64,000 bases of DNA from Pyrinomonadaceae bacterium (GCA_017983495.1 JAGOBH010000004.1:186001-250000); one strand, 5' to 3'; numbered from the stretch's first letter, positions 44,301 through 53,399 are shown. Notes: generated by a model from the letters alone, not told the origin. A program made the numbers and translations.

Positions 44301-44940
44301 AGCATTCCTCAATCCGGTCGACGGCAAGCTATCTAAATTCTACGATGACCGTTTGAAGAAGTACTTTGAGGAAGCAAACGGCGAGCTGAAGTTGAAAGAG
44401 ACTGCTGAGGTCAAATTCAGCGACGAGTTTATCGCGTATCTAAATCGTGCGTTTGCACTGAGAAAGGCTCTATACGGTGCGGGAGCAACGCCGAAATTTG
44501 AATATGCGTTCGCACTCAAGACCGGCAAGGACTCGCTCATCGAAGTCACAATAGACGGTCAAAAGGTAACGTCTGAGGGCACGGCGTCGATCAACGGCTC
44601 ATTCCCCGCGGCTCAATCAGTCGAGACCGGCGTGATCGTCAGCACAGGTTCGTCCGGAACGGGACCCGCACCGGCAGCGACGCCTGCTGCAAATTCGAAT
44701 TCATCATCAACGACCGCGCCGACGAGCGGCAGCGACGGAACGTTGAAATTCCCCGGCAGCTGGGGATTGTTCAGATTTGTTGAAGCCGGCAAGCCGCAGA
44801 AACAGGCGAGCGGTGAATACACACTCAGCTACACCGTCGGCGGAAAAAGCGTCGCGGCGACAATTAAGCCGAACGGGGGCGATCTGTTCGACAAGAGCAT
44901 TTTCCGGCAGGTCAAGGCACCGCAAAACCTGCTCAAATAA
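41347..44940 (+). CDS. tssM: T6SS membrane complex protein TssM (IcmF/VasK)
   Basis: A 1197-residue protein. Two transmembrane helices at about 12-32 and 42-62 and a third near 425-448 bracket a cytoplasmic domain with Walker A GGPRSGKTS (137-145) and a GTPase-like VFIDTAGRYL segment. The large C-terminal part is periplasmic and ends in a beta domain after a Ser/Thr/Ala linker (about 1095-1125). TssM spans the envelope and recruits TssL and, where present, TssJ. The Walker motif is intact, so nucleotide binding is possible. Confidence 0.95.
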   Translation: MSSWHTSQLSYAFGIGGMMSFYGIVGVIVYMLPPSTAGYTEKIVIVALVLLTLPFALLFMFISSRRRKKRELAEAAEATAAETGAAEVAPAKLTTPTGSYGELETGIDEAVQFLKSSNLGAGGKDALYSLPWYIVAGGPRSGKTSLVIGSNLDFQTLPSQRQSEQKFVRPTSSVEWRVTNEAVFIDTAGRYLTEGSNADEWNALLETIKKHRSGRPIDGLILAVDVEKVLSSDDRQSEASGKAIRMRLDEAIQRLKVRFPVYVVFTHADGIEGFRDSFSVSKDDARSLVWGSTFPLDKSENSQSLFDPEYELLHQSSMKRRLLRLSAPFPPVRQLRIFNFPLHFGSARRKIGAFMSNVFRPNPFSENPFLRGFYFTASPAAKSNPNAPQTVSTAYFSERLFRDVILRDKDLVQVFQAQRQGAPIFGWALTLLSAFVLTALLVLSGVSLYNNKLMLDDARERGEKLIAITKTEAYKNPAKADEKATRAEIETTEKLRELLARLDDYERNGAPWYMRFGLYSGNRVYKQHLLKIYMDVIEHRYKTATIAKIQGDLKKFSTSNPVVNSTQLTDAEEQLLEKNYDLLKAYLMLTGPFKEKADPKHIATAIREQWATEAKIPADLKSVAGQQLEFWAKQVDRDDEDYRFPRILADDKLVGDVRNKLQAFPAVFRYYKRKVSEISRTVDDKVGPTSLDAILARNGADARYLEGSYPVRSVYTRPGLELMKKAIAEADEKLSEDDWVMGEIGKTKIAQTTDSKKLEDRYYRDYADEWRAFVKGVTVKPYKNKEDAAAALQSFSLENSPMKVLLIEISRNTNLSAPPEVVGWWEWIKSFFVSADSATAGGTPPEKEFQPLFDFVGKKGQKERAPVDSYGQSIQSVYKNLNGISPEKLKQVADDLANEKDDSLKLVSNERLIVGLIQSFTTSSTQELSTLLQAPLGNLKNLLGQGAQDQLKKAWTDQILPAAKEIEKGFPFEDGQGESDLTKLTAFLNPVDGKLSKFYDDRLKKYFEEANGELKLKETAEVKFSDEFIAYLNRAFALRKALYGAGATPKFEYAFALKTGKDSLIEVTIDGQKVTSEGTASINGSFPAAQSVETGVIVSTGSSGTGPAPAATPAANSNSSSTTAPTSGSDGTLKFPGSWGLFRFVEAGKPQKQASGEYTLSYTVGGKSVAATIKPNGGDLFDKSIFRQVKAPQNLLK

Positions 44941-44959
44941 CCGGAAAACGGAGGAAACA

Positions 44960-45766
44960 ATGGAAGACGCTAAAATTTTGCTTGAAGCCGGCGACCTTAA
45001 AGGGGCGATCGATTCGGTTCTAAATTTTGTTCGCAACAACCCGACCGATATTCCGGCCCGTATTTTCCTGTTCGAACTTTCGTGCTTTTCGGGCGATTGG
45101 GATCGGGCTGAAAAGCAGCTTGATGTCATCGGTCATCAGGATGCGAACGCGATGATCGGGTCGCTGATATATCGTCAGAATTTTAAGGTTGAGCGTGACC
45201 GTGCCCGGTATTTTTCCGACGGACTTAAACCGGGGATCATTGCCCCGCCGCCGACTTATGTCGAAGACCTGCTACAGGCGAATAATCGCCTTCGCGAGGG
45301 AAACCTTGCTGAGGCCCGTGCGATGCTGGACGCGATCGAGGAGGAGCGCCCGGCGTTCAAAGCACGTATAAATGGTGCCGAGTACAGCGATTTTCGAGAT
45401 TATAACGATTCAACGATGTGCATCTTTGAGGTGATCTTTAAGGACTCGTATGTTTGGCTGCCGATCGAACAAGTTACCAAGATCGAGTTCTTCAAGCCCA
45501 AGACGCTCCGCGATCTGTATTGGATACAGGCGCAGGTCGAATTGGTCGATGGGACTAACGGAGAAATGTTCTTTCCGTCGCTCTATTCCGGCTCCTCGGC
45601 GAGTGATAATGACCTTGTTCGCCTGGGCCGAATGACTGACTGGCGAGACCTGGGCGACGACCTTTTCGCCGGCGAAGGCCTTAAGTTGTTTTGGATGGAC
45701 GGTAAAGATCGGTCAATACTCGATATCGAAACCATCGAGTTTGAGCATGAAGTTGACTCAGTGTAA
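44960..45766 (+). CDS. tagJ: T6SS accessory protein TagJ (ImpE/SciE family)
   Basis: The ATG at 44960 with GGAGGAAAC upstream is used; a longer frame inside tssM is rejected. The 268-residue protein has an N-terminal TPR-like half (LLEAGDLKGAIDSVLNFVRNNPTD, shortened to LLEAGDLKGAIDSVL) and a C-terminal ImpE domain with GAEYSDFRDYND and WLPIEQVTKIEF. TagJ binds the TssB sheath protein and ClpV and helps in sheath recycling. It is not present in all T6SS types. Confidence 0.92.
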   Translation: MEDAKILLEAGDLKGAIDSVLNFVRNNPTDIPARIFLFELSCFSGDWDRAEKQLDVIGHQDANAMIGSLIYRQNFKVERDRARYFSDGLKPGIIAPPPTYVEDLLQANNRLREGNLAEARAMLDAIEEERPAFKARINGAEYSDFRDYNDSTMCIFEVIFKDSYVWLPIEQVTKIEFFKPKTLRDLYWIQAQVELVDGTNGEMFFPSLYSGSSASDNDLVRLGRMTDWRDLGDDLFAGEGLKLFWMDGKDRSILDIETIEFEHEVDSV

Positions 45767-45870
45767 TTTTTTTGGTGCTTTCTAAAGCTTTTTCGGATAG
45801 AATGGTTTCGCTTTCGGCAAAATTTTGAGATTCACCCGTCTTTGTCTTTTGTAGCAAGGAGCTATTTTTG

Positions 45871-47073
45871 ATGAGCGAAGAACTGTCAACCCCGCCGGTT
45901 ATCGATCTGGACGCTATGCTGCAGCCGGTTTCGGACGACTCTCCGTCCGGTGAGAACCTGCGTTATTCCGGTCTCTACGACGAGATCGTCGAGGCTAGGC
46001 GGTCGGACGATAATCTTAATCAAGGTGAGTGGCAGACCGAATTAAAGACGGCTGATTACCGCAAAGTCATAGATCTGGCTGTTCCTGCCCTAACTTCGCA
46101 GTCCAAGGATCTGCAGATCGCAGCCTGGCTTTCGGAATCTCTGATCAAGAATCATGGCTTTGCCGGCCTGCGCGACGGTCTAAAGCTCGTCGCCGGTCTT
46201 CAGGAGCAGTTTTGGGACACGGCACACCCAATCGTTGAAGACAACGATATGGAAGGCAGAGCCAACGCCATTTCATGGCTGGACGTACAGTGTGCCGCGG
46301 CGATCAAAACGTGTCCATTCACCGGCGGTGCGGGCTACTCATATAACGATTGGCTGGATGCAAAGACCTTTGACATTCCCGCCAATTTTGATTCATTAGA
46401 CCCGGAAAGCCAGCAGAAATTCAATGCTCTCCGTGCACAAGCTGAAAGCGAAGGCCGGGTCACTGGCGACCTGTGGAAGGTCGCGATCGCTAAAACGCGC
46501 CGTGCACAGGTCGAAACTACGGCCGTCACGATCGACGAATGCTGGGCTGCCCTTTCGGATTTGGATCGCGTGATCGAAGAGAAGTACGACCGCAATCAGA
46601 TGCCCGGGCTTAGCAACCTTAAGAAATCGATCGAGGACGTACATGGCCAGGTCAAGAAATTGGTCGAGAAAAAACGTCTTGAGGAACCTGATGCTGCGGC
46701 TCCCGATGAATGGACCGAGACTGAATCAGAATCCGGGAGCAGTGGGGATTCCGCTGAGTTTGCGACCTCGGGTGGTTCGGGCGGCCCGGTAAAGAGCCGG
46801 CCTGAGGCTCTAAAGCGTCTGTCAGAGATCGCAACGTTCTTTCAGCGGACCGAGCCGCACAGTCCGGTGGCCTATCTTGTTCAGCGCGCAGTTAAATGGG
46901 GTAGTATGCCGCTCGACAGCTGGCTGCAAGAGGTGATAAAAGATCAGACCGTGCTCGGCCAGCTTAACGAAATGCTCGGGATCGGGCAGGCGTCCGCAAG
47001 CAGTTCGTGGGACGAGTCGTATGAGGAAAGCCCTGCAGCCGAGACCACAAACGAGTCGAGCGACGACTGGTAG
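45871..47073 (+). CDS. tssA: T6SS cap/baseplate protein TssA (ImpA)
   Basis: The ATG at 45871 has AAGGAG upstream. A 400-residue protein with the ImpA N-terminal motif (DDSPSGENLRYSGLYDEIVEARR, of which SGENLRYS is diagnostic). A variable middle (TETESESGSSG linker) and a C-terminal region (SRPEALKRLSEIATFFQRTEPHSP, shortened to FFQRTEPHSPV) complete the family pattern; the last segment is typical of TssA. TssA guides tail tube and sheath assembly. A 104-base gap after tagJ may hold a minor promoter. Confidence 0.94.
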   Translation: MSEELSTPPVIDLDAMLQPVSDDSPSGENLRYSGLYDEIVEARRSDDNLNQGEWQTELKTADYRKVIDLAVPALTSQSKDLQIAAWLSESLIKNHGFAGLRDGLKLVAGLQEQFWDTAHPIVEDNDMEGRANAISWLDVQCAAAIKTCPFTGGAGYSYNDWLDAKTFDIPANFDSLDPESQQKFNALRAQAESEGRVTGDLWKVAIAKTRRAQVETTAVTIDECWAALSDLDRVIEEKYDRNQMPGLSNLKKSIEDVHGQVKKLVEKKRLEEPDAAAPDEWTETESESGSSGDSAEFATSGGSGGPVKSRPEALKRLSEIATFFQRTEPHSPVAYLVQRAVKWGSMPLDSWLQEVIKDQTVLGQLNEMLGIGQASASSSWDESYEESPAAETTNESSDDW

Positions 47074-47176
47074 ATTGTAGTGACGTTTGGTACCACCCGA
47101 AAAGGCGAAGTTACCGAAGACGTATGTTTGTAATAATTGTTTAGTTAAATAGATAAAGCCTAAGGAGACCAGAGAA

Positions 47177-47692
47177 ATGCCAAAGAAAGAAAGTTTACAG
47201 CATAAGATCGACCGGGTTCGCCCGCCCCGAGTTCAGATCACGTACGATGTCGAAGTCGGCGGAGCGATCGAGCTTAAGGAACTGCCGTTCGTGCTCGGCG
47301 TAATGGGTGATTTTGTCGGAAAACCGGAGGAACCGCTGCCGGCGTTCAAAAATCGTAAATTCGTTGAGATCGATCCTGATAACTTCAATCAGGTACTCGC
47401 CGGAATGGCTCCGCGATTGGCTTACACCGTCGATAATAAGTTACAGGACGATGGCAGCAAGATGGGCGTCGAACTGAACTTTACCAGCATTGAGGATTTT
47501 GAGCCCGATCGTGTCGTACAGCAGGTCGAGCCGCTCAGGAAGCTGGTCGAGGCACGGCAAAAGTTGGCCGACCTTCGTTCGAAGATGGACGGCAACGAGA
47601 AACTTGAAACTATGCTTGAGGATATCATCGCGAATGTCGACAAGCAGAAAGAACTGAGCGCACAGCTTGGGATCGACGCGAAGGAGGACTAA
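47177..47692 (+). CDS. tssB: T6SS sheath small subunit TssB (VipA/ImpB)
   Basis: A 171-residue protein with the conserved core RVQITYDVEVGGAIELKELPF (diagnostic part: ITYDVEVGGA) and FVLGVMGDF. The C-terminal half is helical (VEPLRKLVEARQKLADL). It forms the contractile sheath with TssC, which starts five bases after it. GGAGACC precedes the ATG. Confidence 0.97.
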   Translation: MPKKESLQHKIDRVRPPRVQITYDVEVGGAIELKELPFVLGVMGDFVGKPEEPLPAFKNRKFVEIDPDNFNQVLAGMAPRLAYTVDNKLQDDGSKMGVELNFTSIEDFEPDRVVQQVEPLRKLVEARQKLADLRSKMDGNEKLETMLEDIIANVDKQKELSAQLGIDAKED

Positions 47693-47697
47693 GGAAA

Positions 47698-49188
47698 ATG
47701 GCTAAAACAAAAGAGCAAGATGCTGCCGTTCAAACGGTCGAGACCGAGGCAGGCGGAGGCCTCCTCGATAAGATATTGACCGAGGGCCGGATGGCCCGGG
47801 ACGACTTTCAAAAGGAACGTGCAAAGGACATGATCGGCGAATTCGTCAATCAGGTCATGAGCGGCGAACTGACGATGTCCAAGAATATGGACGTCGCTAT
47901 CAACTCGCGCATTGCCGAGATCGACCGACTTCTTTCGGCACAGATGAACGAGATCATGCACCACGAGGACTTTCAGAAACTTGAAGGGTCGTGGCGCGGT
48001 CTTCACCATTTGCTAAAGAATTCGCTGACGGGCACGCAGCTCAAGATCAAAGTTATGAGCGTGACCAAGAACGATCTGTTGAAGGATTTCGAACGAGCAC
48101 TCGAATTCGACCAATCTGCTCTCTTCAAAAAGGTTTACGAGGAAGAGTACGGTACGTTTGGCGGAGCCCCGTTCGGCGCTCTTATCGGCGATTACGAGTT
48201 TGGCAATCATCCGCAGGATATGGCTCTGCTCGAAAATATATCGCAGGTAGCTGCGGCAGCTCATGCACCGTTTTTAAGCGCGGCGGGGTCGGGGATGTTC
48301 GGATGGGATACGTACGGCGAAATGTCCGAGGTCCGCGATGTCGCGAAGATCTTTGACCGTACCGAGTATATGAAATGGCGCAGCTTCCGCGAGTCGGAAG
48401 ATTCGCGTTATGTCGGCCTTACGCTGCCCCATGTTTTAATGCGCGAACCTTATGGTGCGGCCACAAAACCGACCGAGACGTTCCGCTTTGAGGAGGACGT
48501 TGACGGCAAGGACCATAAGAAATATTTGTGGGGCAACGCCGCATATGCTCTCGGCACGCGTCTGACCGAGGCGTTTTCGATGTACGGCTGGTGTGTGGCC
48601 ATCCGCGGCGTCGAAGGCGGCGGCCTTGTTCAGGGCCTGCCGACACATACGTTCGAAACCGATGAGGGCGAGATCGCCATGAAGTGCCCGACCGAGGTCG
48701 CTATCACCGATCGTCGCGAAAAAGAATTTGCAGACAACGGATTTATTCCGCTGGTTCACTGCAAAGGCACCGATTACGCGGCATTTTTTGGCACGCAATC
48801 GGCCAACAAGGCGAAAAAGTACGATTCGGACGCTGCAAACGCGAACGCTCGGCTTTCGACCCAACTTCAGTACATTTTTGCTGTGTCCAGATTTGCTCAT
48901 TATCTGAAATCGATGATGCGCGACAAGATCGGCAGTTTTATGTCGAGAACAGAGGCAGAGATGTTCCTGAACAAATGGATAATGAACTATGTCACCGAGG
49001 ACGATACTGCGTCAGCGGCGACAAAAGCTCAGTATCCGCTTCGCGAAGCCCGGGTAGAGGTCGCCGAGATCCCTGGTAAACCCGGCTGCTATCGTGCTGT
49101 CGCATTTATGCGTCCGCACTTCCAACTTGACGAACTGTCGGTTTCGCTTCGCCTGGTCGCGGATCTGCCGGCACCGGCTAAGGGATAG
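47698..49188 (+). CDS. tssC: T6SS sheath large subunit TssC (VipB/ImpC)
   Basis: A 496-residue protein of normal TssC length. Family hallmarks are AEIDRLLSAQMNEIMHHEDFQKLEGSWRGL (shortened to HEDFQKLEGSWRGL), PFGALIGDYEFG, the FMRPHFQLDELSVSLRLVADLP C-terminus (shortened to RPHFQLDEL) and the AHAPFLSAA segment. It forms the sheath around the Hcp tube and is unfolded by ClpV after contraction. Confidence 0.97.
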   Translation: MAKTKEQDAAVQTVETEAGGGLLDKILTEGRMARDDFQKERAKDMIGEFVNQVMSGELTMSKNMDVAINSRIAEIDRLLSAQMNEIMHHEDFQKLEGSWRGLHHLLKNSLTGTQLKIKVMSVTKNDLLKDFERALEFDQSALFKKVYEEEYGTFGGAPFGALIGDYEFGNHPQDMALLENISQVAAAAHAPFLSAAGSGMFGWDTYGEMSEVRDVAKIFDRTEYMKWRSFRESEDSRYVGLTLPHVLMREPYGAATKPTETFRFEEDVDGKDHKKYLWGNAAYALGTRLTEAFSMYGWCVAIRGVEGGGLVQGLPTHTFETDEGEIAMKCPTEVAITDRREKEFADNGFIPLVHCKGTDYAAFFGTQSANKAKKYDSDAANANARLSTQLQYIFAVSRFAHYLKSMMRDKIGSFMSRTEAEMFLNKWIMNYVTEDDTASAATKAQYPLREARVEVAEIPGKPGCYRAVAFMRPHFQLDELSVSLRLVADLPAPAKG

Positions 49189-49203
49189 GACGTTTGACCG
49201 GTC

Positions 49204-49236
49204 GGGGCATTGCGAATTACCCATTTGCAATGCCCC
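49204..49236 (+). promoter_or_regulatory. strong hairpin between tssC and hcp
   Basis: A perfect 10 bp stem (GGGGCATTGC / GCAATGCCCC, 13-base loop) in the 163-base tssC-hcp gap. There is no T run, so it is more likely an RNA-processing or stabilising element than a simple terminator. It would protect the 3' end of tssC mRNA or the 5' end of hcp mRNA. Confidence 0.6.
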
Positions 49237-49351
49237 GGCAAAAATAATTTGTCCATATCGGCAAAAACATTTGGCCCGGTCGTCTTATTCATGTAGCTAG
49301 TTGAGGACTTGCGATCAAGCGGTTCGAATAAATAAAAAGGAGCAAATTACA

Positions 49352-49837
49352 ATGGCAGTAGATTATTTTCTGAAACTTGACGGCGTCGATGGCGAAAGTC
49401 ACGATCACAAACACAAAGGCGAGATCGACCTCCAGTCATGGTCGTTTGGTGCGAGCAATTCCGGTTCGTTTTCTCAGGGCGGCGGCGGCGGTTCAGGCAA
49501 GGTATCGATGCAGGATTTTCATTTTGTTATGGGTACCAGCAAGGCATCGCCGAAATTGATGCTAACTTGTGCAACCGGTGAACACATCAAGAAGGCAGTT
49601 TTGATCTGCCGCAAGGCCGGTACCGAACAGCAGGAGTATTTGAAGGTCACGATGTCCGATGTATTGGTCTCGTCATACCAGACAGGCGGTTCAGCCCATG
49701 GCGGCGACACCTCGACCGACCAGATCTCGCTCAATTTCGCGAAGATCGAGATCGAGTACAAAGAGCAGAAGCCCGATGGTTCGCTCGGCGGTGCGATCAA
49801 GGCCGGATACGACGTCAAGGCTAATAAGAAAGTCTAA
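49352..49837 (+). CDS. hcp: T6SS tube protein Hcp (TssD)
   Basis: The ATG at 49352 has AAAAAGGAG seven bases upstream; the in-frame codons before it lack family similarity. The 161-residue protein is an Hcp1-family member with DYFLKLDGVDGES, the WSFGASN motif, a Gly-rich loop (SQGGGGGSGK), and EYLKVTMSDVLVSSYQTGG. It forms hexameric rings of the inner tube. It is flanked by a hairpin upstream and a terminator downstream, so it can be expressed at higher level than the structural genes around it. Confidence 0.97.
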   Translation: MAVDYFLKLDGVDGESHDHKHKGEIDLQSWSFGASNSGSFSQGGGGGSGKVSMQDFHFVMGTSKASPKLMLTCATGEHIKKAVLICRKAGTEQQEYLKVTMSDVLVSSYQTGGSAHGGDTSTDQISLNFAKIEIEYKEQKPDGSLGGAIKAGYDVKANKKV

Positions 49838-49888
49838 CCTCGTCTCCTGGCAGTAACGGTCCAACTCAATTGGCCGCACACAAAACCG

Positions 49889-49935
49889 GCAGGGCTTAAC
49901 CGTTAAACGGTGAAGCCCTGCAAGTTCGTTTTTTA
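49889..49935 (+). terminator. terminator after hcp
   Basis: A 9 bp perfect stem GCAGGGCTT / AAGCCCTGC, whose loop contains a second small stem (ACCGTT / AACGGT), is followed by GTTCGTTTTTT. It should end most hcp transcripts and lower read-through to tssE. Confidence 0.85.
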
Positions 49936-49942
49936 ACTATCA

Positions 49943-50422
49943 ATGGCACGCACCGAATCTGAGATCCGAGTTACCCCGTCCGTGCTTGATCGTCTTTTAG
50001 ACTACGATCCACAGGAAACTCGCGAAGCTCCAAAGTCCCGTTCTGTATGTCTGCAAGAGCTCAAGATGGCGGTCCGCCGCGATCTTGAATGCCTGCTGAA
50101 CACACGCTGTCACGCAAAGGCGGAAGATGGCGAACTGGAAGAAACTCGTCATTCGCTCGCGTTTTATGGCCTGCCCGACATCATGGGAATGAACGCCAAG
50201 AGCAGTGCCGAACAGCAGCGTTTAACGAGATCTCTCGAAACTGCGATTCGGACATTCGAGCCTCGATTCAAGAATCTCAAGATCTCGATGGATCCGGCAG
50301 CAAATATTGATCGTCATTTGAAATTTAGGATCGAAGCAAGTCTCGATATTGAGCCGGCACCTGAACCCATCGTTTTTGACACAGTGCTTGAAATGGGAAG
50401 CGGCGAGTTCTCCATTACTTAG
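49943..50422 (+). CDS. tssE: T6SS baseplate protein TssE (gp25-like)
   Basis: A 159-residue protein with the gp25/lysozyme-like family motif LKMAVRRDLECLLNTR, preceded by the typical SVLDRLLDYDP start. TssE sits in the baseplate wedge. The residues of classical lysozyme catalysis are not expected in this family. It starts just after the hcp terminator, so expression depends on read-through or a promoter inside the gap. Confidence 0.93.
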   Translation: MARTESEIRVTPSVLDRLLDYDPQETREAPKSRSVCLQELKMAVRRDLECLLNTRCHAKAEDGELEETRHSLAFYGLPDIMGMNAKSSAEQQRLTRSLETAIRTFEPRFKNLKISMDPAANIDRHLKFRIEASLDIEPAPEPIVFDTVLEMGSGEFSIT

Positions 50423-50466
50423 CCAAATCGGGCTGCGATTCGAAGGTCGTAAATTGAACCGTATTT

Positions 50467-52359
50467 ATGCGTGATGAACTTCTTGGATACTATGAGCGAG
50501 AGTTGGTGTTCTTGCGCCGAATGGGCTCTGAGTTTGCTCAAAAGTACCCCAAGATAGCTGCCCGTCTACTTCTCGACGAGGACAAGGTCGAGGATCCGCA
50601 CGTCGAACGGATGATAGAGGCGTTCGCGTACCTGACGGCCCGAATCGGTCATAAGCTTGACGATGAACTTCCCGAAATTACCGAGGCGTTCTTAAACGTC
50701 CTTTATCCGCACTATCTCGCACCGATACCATCGATGGCGGTCGTTCAGTTCTCGTACGGTTCGCCGAATGACAAGCTGACGGCGGGTCAGCGACTTGAAC
50801 GCGGGACTAAACTGAATTCACGACCGGTCGACGGCACACCATGCCGTTTTCAAACCACATACGACGTTGACCTCATGCCGCTCGAGATCGAATCGGCCGC
50901 CCTCGAATCAGCAGCTCCGACCGATGCCCGCGGAAGGATGAATGAAGGGGCCATCCGATTAAGCATGCGATGCTTTGGAAATTCTAATCTCAGCGAACTG
51001 CGTGTCGGCGACACCGGAAAGCCGCCAGAGAAACTGAGATTTTATATCGATGGCGAACCTCAGCTTGTTTTCCCGCTATACGAAATAATCCTCAACAGTG
51101 CCGTCTCTGTCGAATTTCGGGCTAAGGACACTCCGCTAAATGACAAATCGATGAAGACGATGATGAATGTTCAGGTGAAACCACCCGAACCGATCATCAG
51201 GCCGGCTCGCGACGTCATCAAGGCTGTGGGATTCGATGAGACAGAGGCGATGTTGCCGTACACCAAACGGTCATTTGCCGGCTATCGTCTTTTGACCGAA
51301 TACTTTGCATTCCCGTACAAATTTCTCTTTTTCGACCTGCACGGCATCGACGAGGCGATAAACAAGAAATTTGGCAGCCACTTCGACATTCTGATCCATG
51401 TCCGCGACATCACACCGCCGATCGCTCCGATCTCAAAAGAGACGTTTCGGATGGGCTGTTCGCCGATCATAAATCTGTTTTCAAAATTGTCCGATCCGAT
51501 CTACCTCTCGCAGCAGCGATATGAGTATCAGATCATACCGGACGTTCATCGGCAGGCGACGACCGAGGTATATTCGGTCAATGATGTGATCACCACCGAT
51601 CCGCGTTCCAATAGATCGCGTGAGTTTGCCCCGTTTTACTCGATGCGTCATGCCTACGGCGATCAGGTGGAGAAAACATTTTGGTACGCGGTTCGAAGGC
51701 CATCGCAACGAACTGACGATGAGGGAACGGAGATATTTATGTCGCTGGTCGATATGAACTTCGACCCGTTGGTCCCGGCCGTCGAAGTATTGAACGTTAG
51801 AACTACTTGCACCAACCGTGACTTGCCGGCCAAATTACCGTTCGGCGGCAAAGAAGGCGATTTTGAGGTCGAAGGAACGGCATTACTGTCGCGCGTACGT
51901 TGCCTGACAAAACCGACGGAGACGATCCGACCGCCGCAGCGCCGTTCGGCACAGTGGCGGTTGATCTCGCACCTCAATCTAAACTATCTGTCGCTTGTGA
52001 ACAGCGAGAACGGAACGCCGGAAGCATTGCAGGAAATGCTTCATCTATACAATTTCAACGATTCTTCGGTAACACGAAAACAGATACTTGGAATTACCGG
52101 CATCGAATCGCGAAAGGTCGTCCGTCAGATCGGTGGACGAATAGGAGCGGGGTTTGTGCGTGGTCTTGAAACGACGATCACCTTTGACGAGGAGCAGTAT
52201 GTCGGCAGCGGACTGTTTCTATTTGCTAGCGTGCTGGAGAGGTTTCTCGGACTATACGCATCGCTTAATTCATTTAACCAGTTGGCAATACGAACCGAAC
52301 AGCGAGAAGAGATCGTAAGGCGGTTTCCGCCGCGAGCAGGCGAGCAGGAATTGTTGTAA
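50467..52359 (+). CDS. tssF: T6SS baseplate protein TssF (ImpG/VasA)
   Basis: A 630-residue protein. The N-terminus is diagnostic: LLGYYERELVFLRRMGSEFAQKYPKIAARL (shortened to YYERELVFLRRMGSEFA), followed by DPHVERMIEAFAYLTARI and LYPHYLAPIPSM. The C-terminal part contains NYLSLVN and GFVRGLETTITFDE. It forms the wedge with TssG, whose gene follows after two bases. It fits the family's usual length of about 580-640. Confidence 0.96.
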   Translation: MRDELLGYYERELVFLRRMGSEFAQKYPKIAARLLLDEDKVEDPHVERMIEAFAYLTARIGHKLDDELPEITEAFLNVLYPHYLAPIPSMAVVQFSYGSPNDKLTAGQRLERGTKLNSRPVDGTPCRFQTTYDVDLMPLEIESAALESAAPTDARGRMNEGAIRLSMRCFGNSNLSELRVGDTGKPPEKLRFYIDGEPQLVFPLYEIILNSAVSVEFRAKDTPLNDKSMKTMMNVQVKPPEPIIRPARDVIKAVGFDETEAMLPYTKRSFAGYRLLTEYFAFPYKFLFFDLHGIDEAINKKFGSHFDILIHVRDITPPIAPISKETFRMGCSPIINLFSKLSDPIYLSQQRYEYQIIPDVHRQATTEVYSVNDVITTDPRSNRSREFAPFYSMRHAYGDQVEKTFWYAVRRPSQRTDDEGTEIFMSLVDMNFDPLVPAVEVLNVRTTCTNRDLPAKLPFGGKEGDFEVEGTALLSRVRCLTKPTETIRPPQRRSAQWRLISHLNLNYLSLVNSENGTPEALQEMLHLYNFNDSSVTRKQILGITGIESRKVVRQIGGRIGAGFVRGLETTITFDEEQYVGSGLFLFASVLERFLGLYASLNSFNQLAIRTEQREEIVRRFPPRAGEQELL

Positions 52360-52361
52360 TT

Positions 52362-53387
52362 GTGGATCGAAAACCATTAAATCAAAAACTTTTTGAAGAA
52401 CCGTATTCGTTTGAGTTCTTTCAGGCAGTGCGGTTGCTCGAAAAGATCTTTCGCGAGCGAAAGCCCGTAGGCAAGGACGCATTGCCGAACGATGAAATCG
52501 TTAGATTTCGTTCGCGGATCGCGATGGATTTTCCGGCGAGTGAGATCCAGGAAATCCGCGAAATGCCCGTCGGCAATACCGAAGAAGTGCGTGTCGAGAT
52601 GATCGTCAATTTTATGGGCATGGCCGGAGTAAGCGGAGTTCTGCCCACGCACTACACGGAGTTGGTACTCGACCGAATTCGGCATCGTGACACGACGCTT
52701 TGGTCGTTTCTTGACATCTTTACTCATCGGGCAGTTTCGCTGTTTTATCGTGCGTGGGCAAAATACCGTTTTCCGGTCACGTATGAACGCGGAGATAGAG
52801 ATTTTACGTCAAATATTTTTGATTTCGCCGGTCTTGGTACAGACGGGCTGCGCGGGCGGATGTCGCTCGACGACGAGGCGTTATTACCTTACGCCGGAAT
52901 GATCTCGCAGCGGCCTCATTCGACGATCGCGATCGAGAATATTATCAGCGACCATTATGGCGTCAAAGCAAAAGTCGTGCAGTTTTTCGGTCAATGGTTA
53001 CGACTTGGAGAAGAAGATCTGACAAAATTGGGCCGCGACAATTCTCAGCTCGGCCAGAGTGCGATAATCGGGTCGCGTATCTGGGACCAGCAGTCAAAGA
53101 TCAGGGTAAGGATCGGACCGGTGAGTTACAAACAGTATCAGGCATTTTTGCCGAACGGATCGGGCCATAAGTCACTGCGTTCGATCATAAAGTTCATGGC
53201 CGGCTATGAGTTTGATTTTGATGTTCAGCTCATCCTGGCTGCCAAGCAGGTACCGAGCACAATACTTACGACCAAGGCACTTCGAAAGCCTGCACTCGGT
53301 TGGACAAGTTGGTTAAAGACAAAGCCTTTTGATAACGACGACGAACAAATGGTGTTGCAGACCGCCGAACAGGCGGCGGTAGTATAG
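52362..53387 (+). CDS. tssG: T6SS baseplate protein TssG (ImpH/VasB)
   Basis: A 341-residue protein starting at GTG 52362. Family segments are FEFFQAVRLLEKI, VRFRSRIAMDFPASEI, FMGMAGVSGVLPTHYTELV (shortened to GMAGVSGVLPTHYTEL), HRAVSLFYRAWAKYR and GRDNSQLGQSAIIGSRIWDQ. It pairs with TssF in the baseplate wedge. The two-base gap to tssF shows translational coupling. Confidence 0.96.
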   Translation: MDRKPLNQKLFEEPYSFEFFQAVRLLEKIFRERKPVGKDALPNDEIVRFRSRIAMDFPASEIQEIREMPVGNTEEVRVEMIVNFMGMAGVSGVLPTHYTELVLDRIRHRDTTLWSFLDIFTHRAVSLFYRAWAKYRFPVTYERGDRDFTSNIFDFAGLGTDGLRGRMSLDDEALLPYAGMISQRPHSTIAIENIISDHYGVKAKVVQFFGQWLRLGEEDLTKLGRDNSQLGQSAIIGSRIWDQQSKIRVRIGPVSYKQYQAFLPNGSGHKSLRSIIKFMAGYEFDFDVQLILAAKQVPSTILTTKALRKPALGWTSWLKTKPFDNDDEQMVLQTAEQAAVV

Positions 53388-53399
53388 GAGAAATCAGCG

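Noticed and set aside
44777..44959. Longer start for tagJ overlapping tssM
   Set aside because: The extra residues are basic and unlike the family. GGAGGAAAC upstream of 44960 marks the real start.
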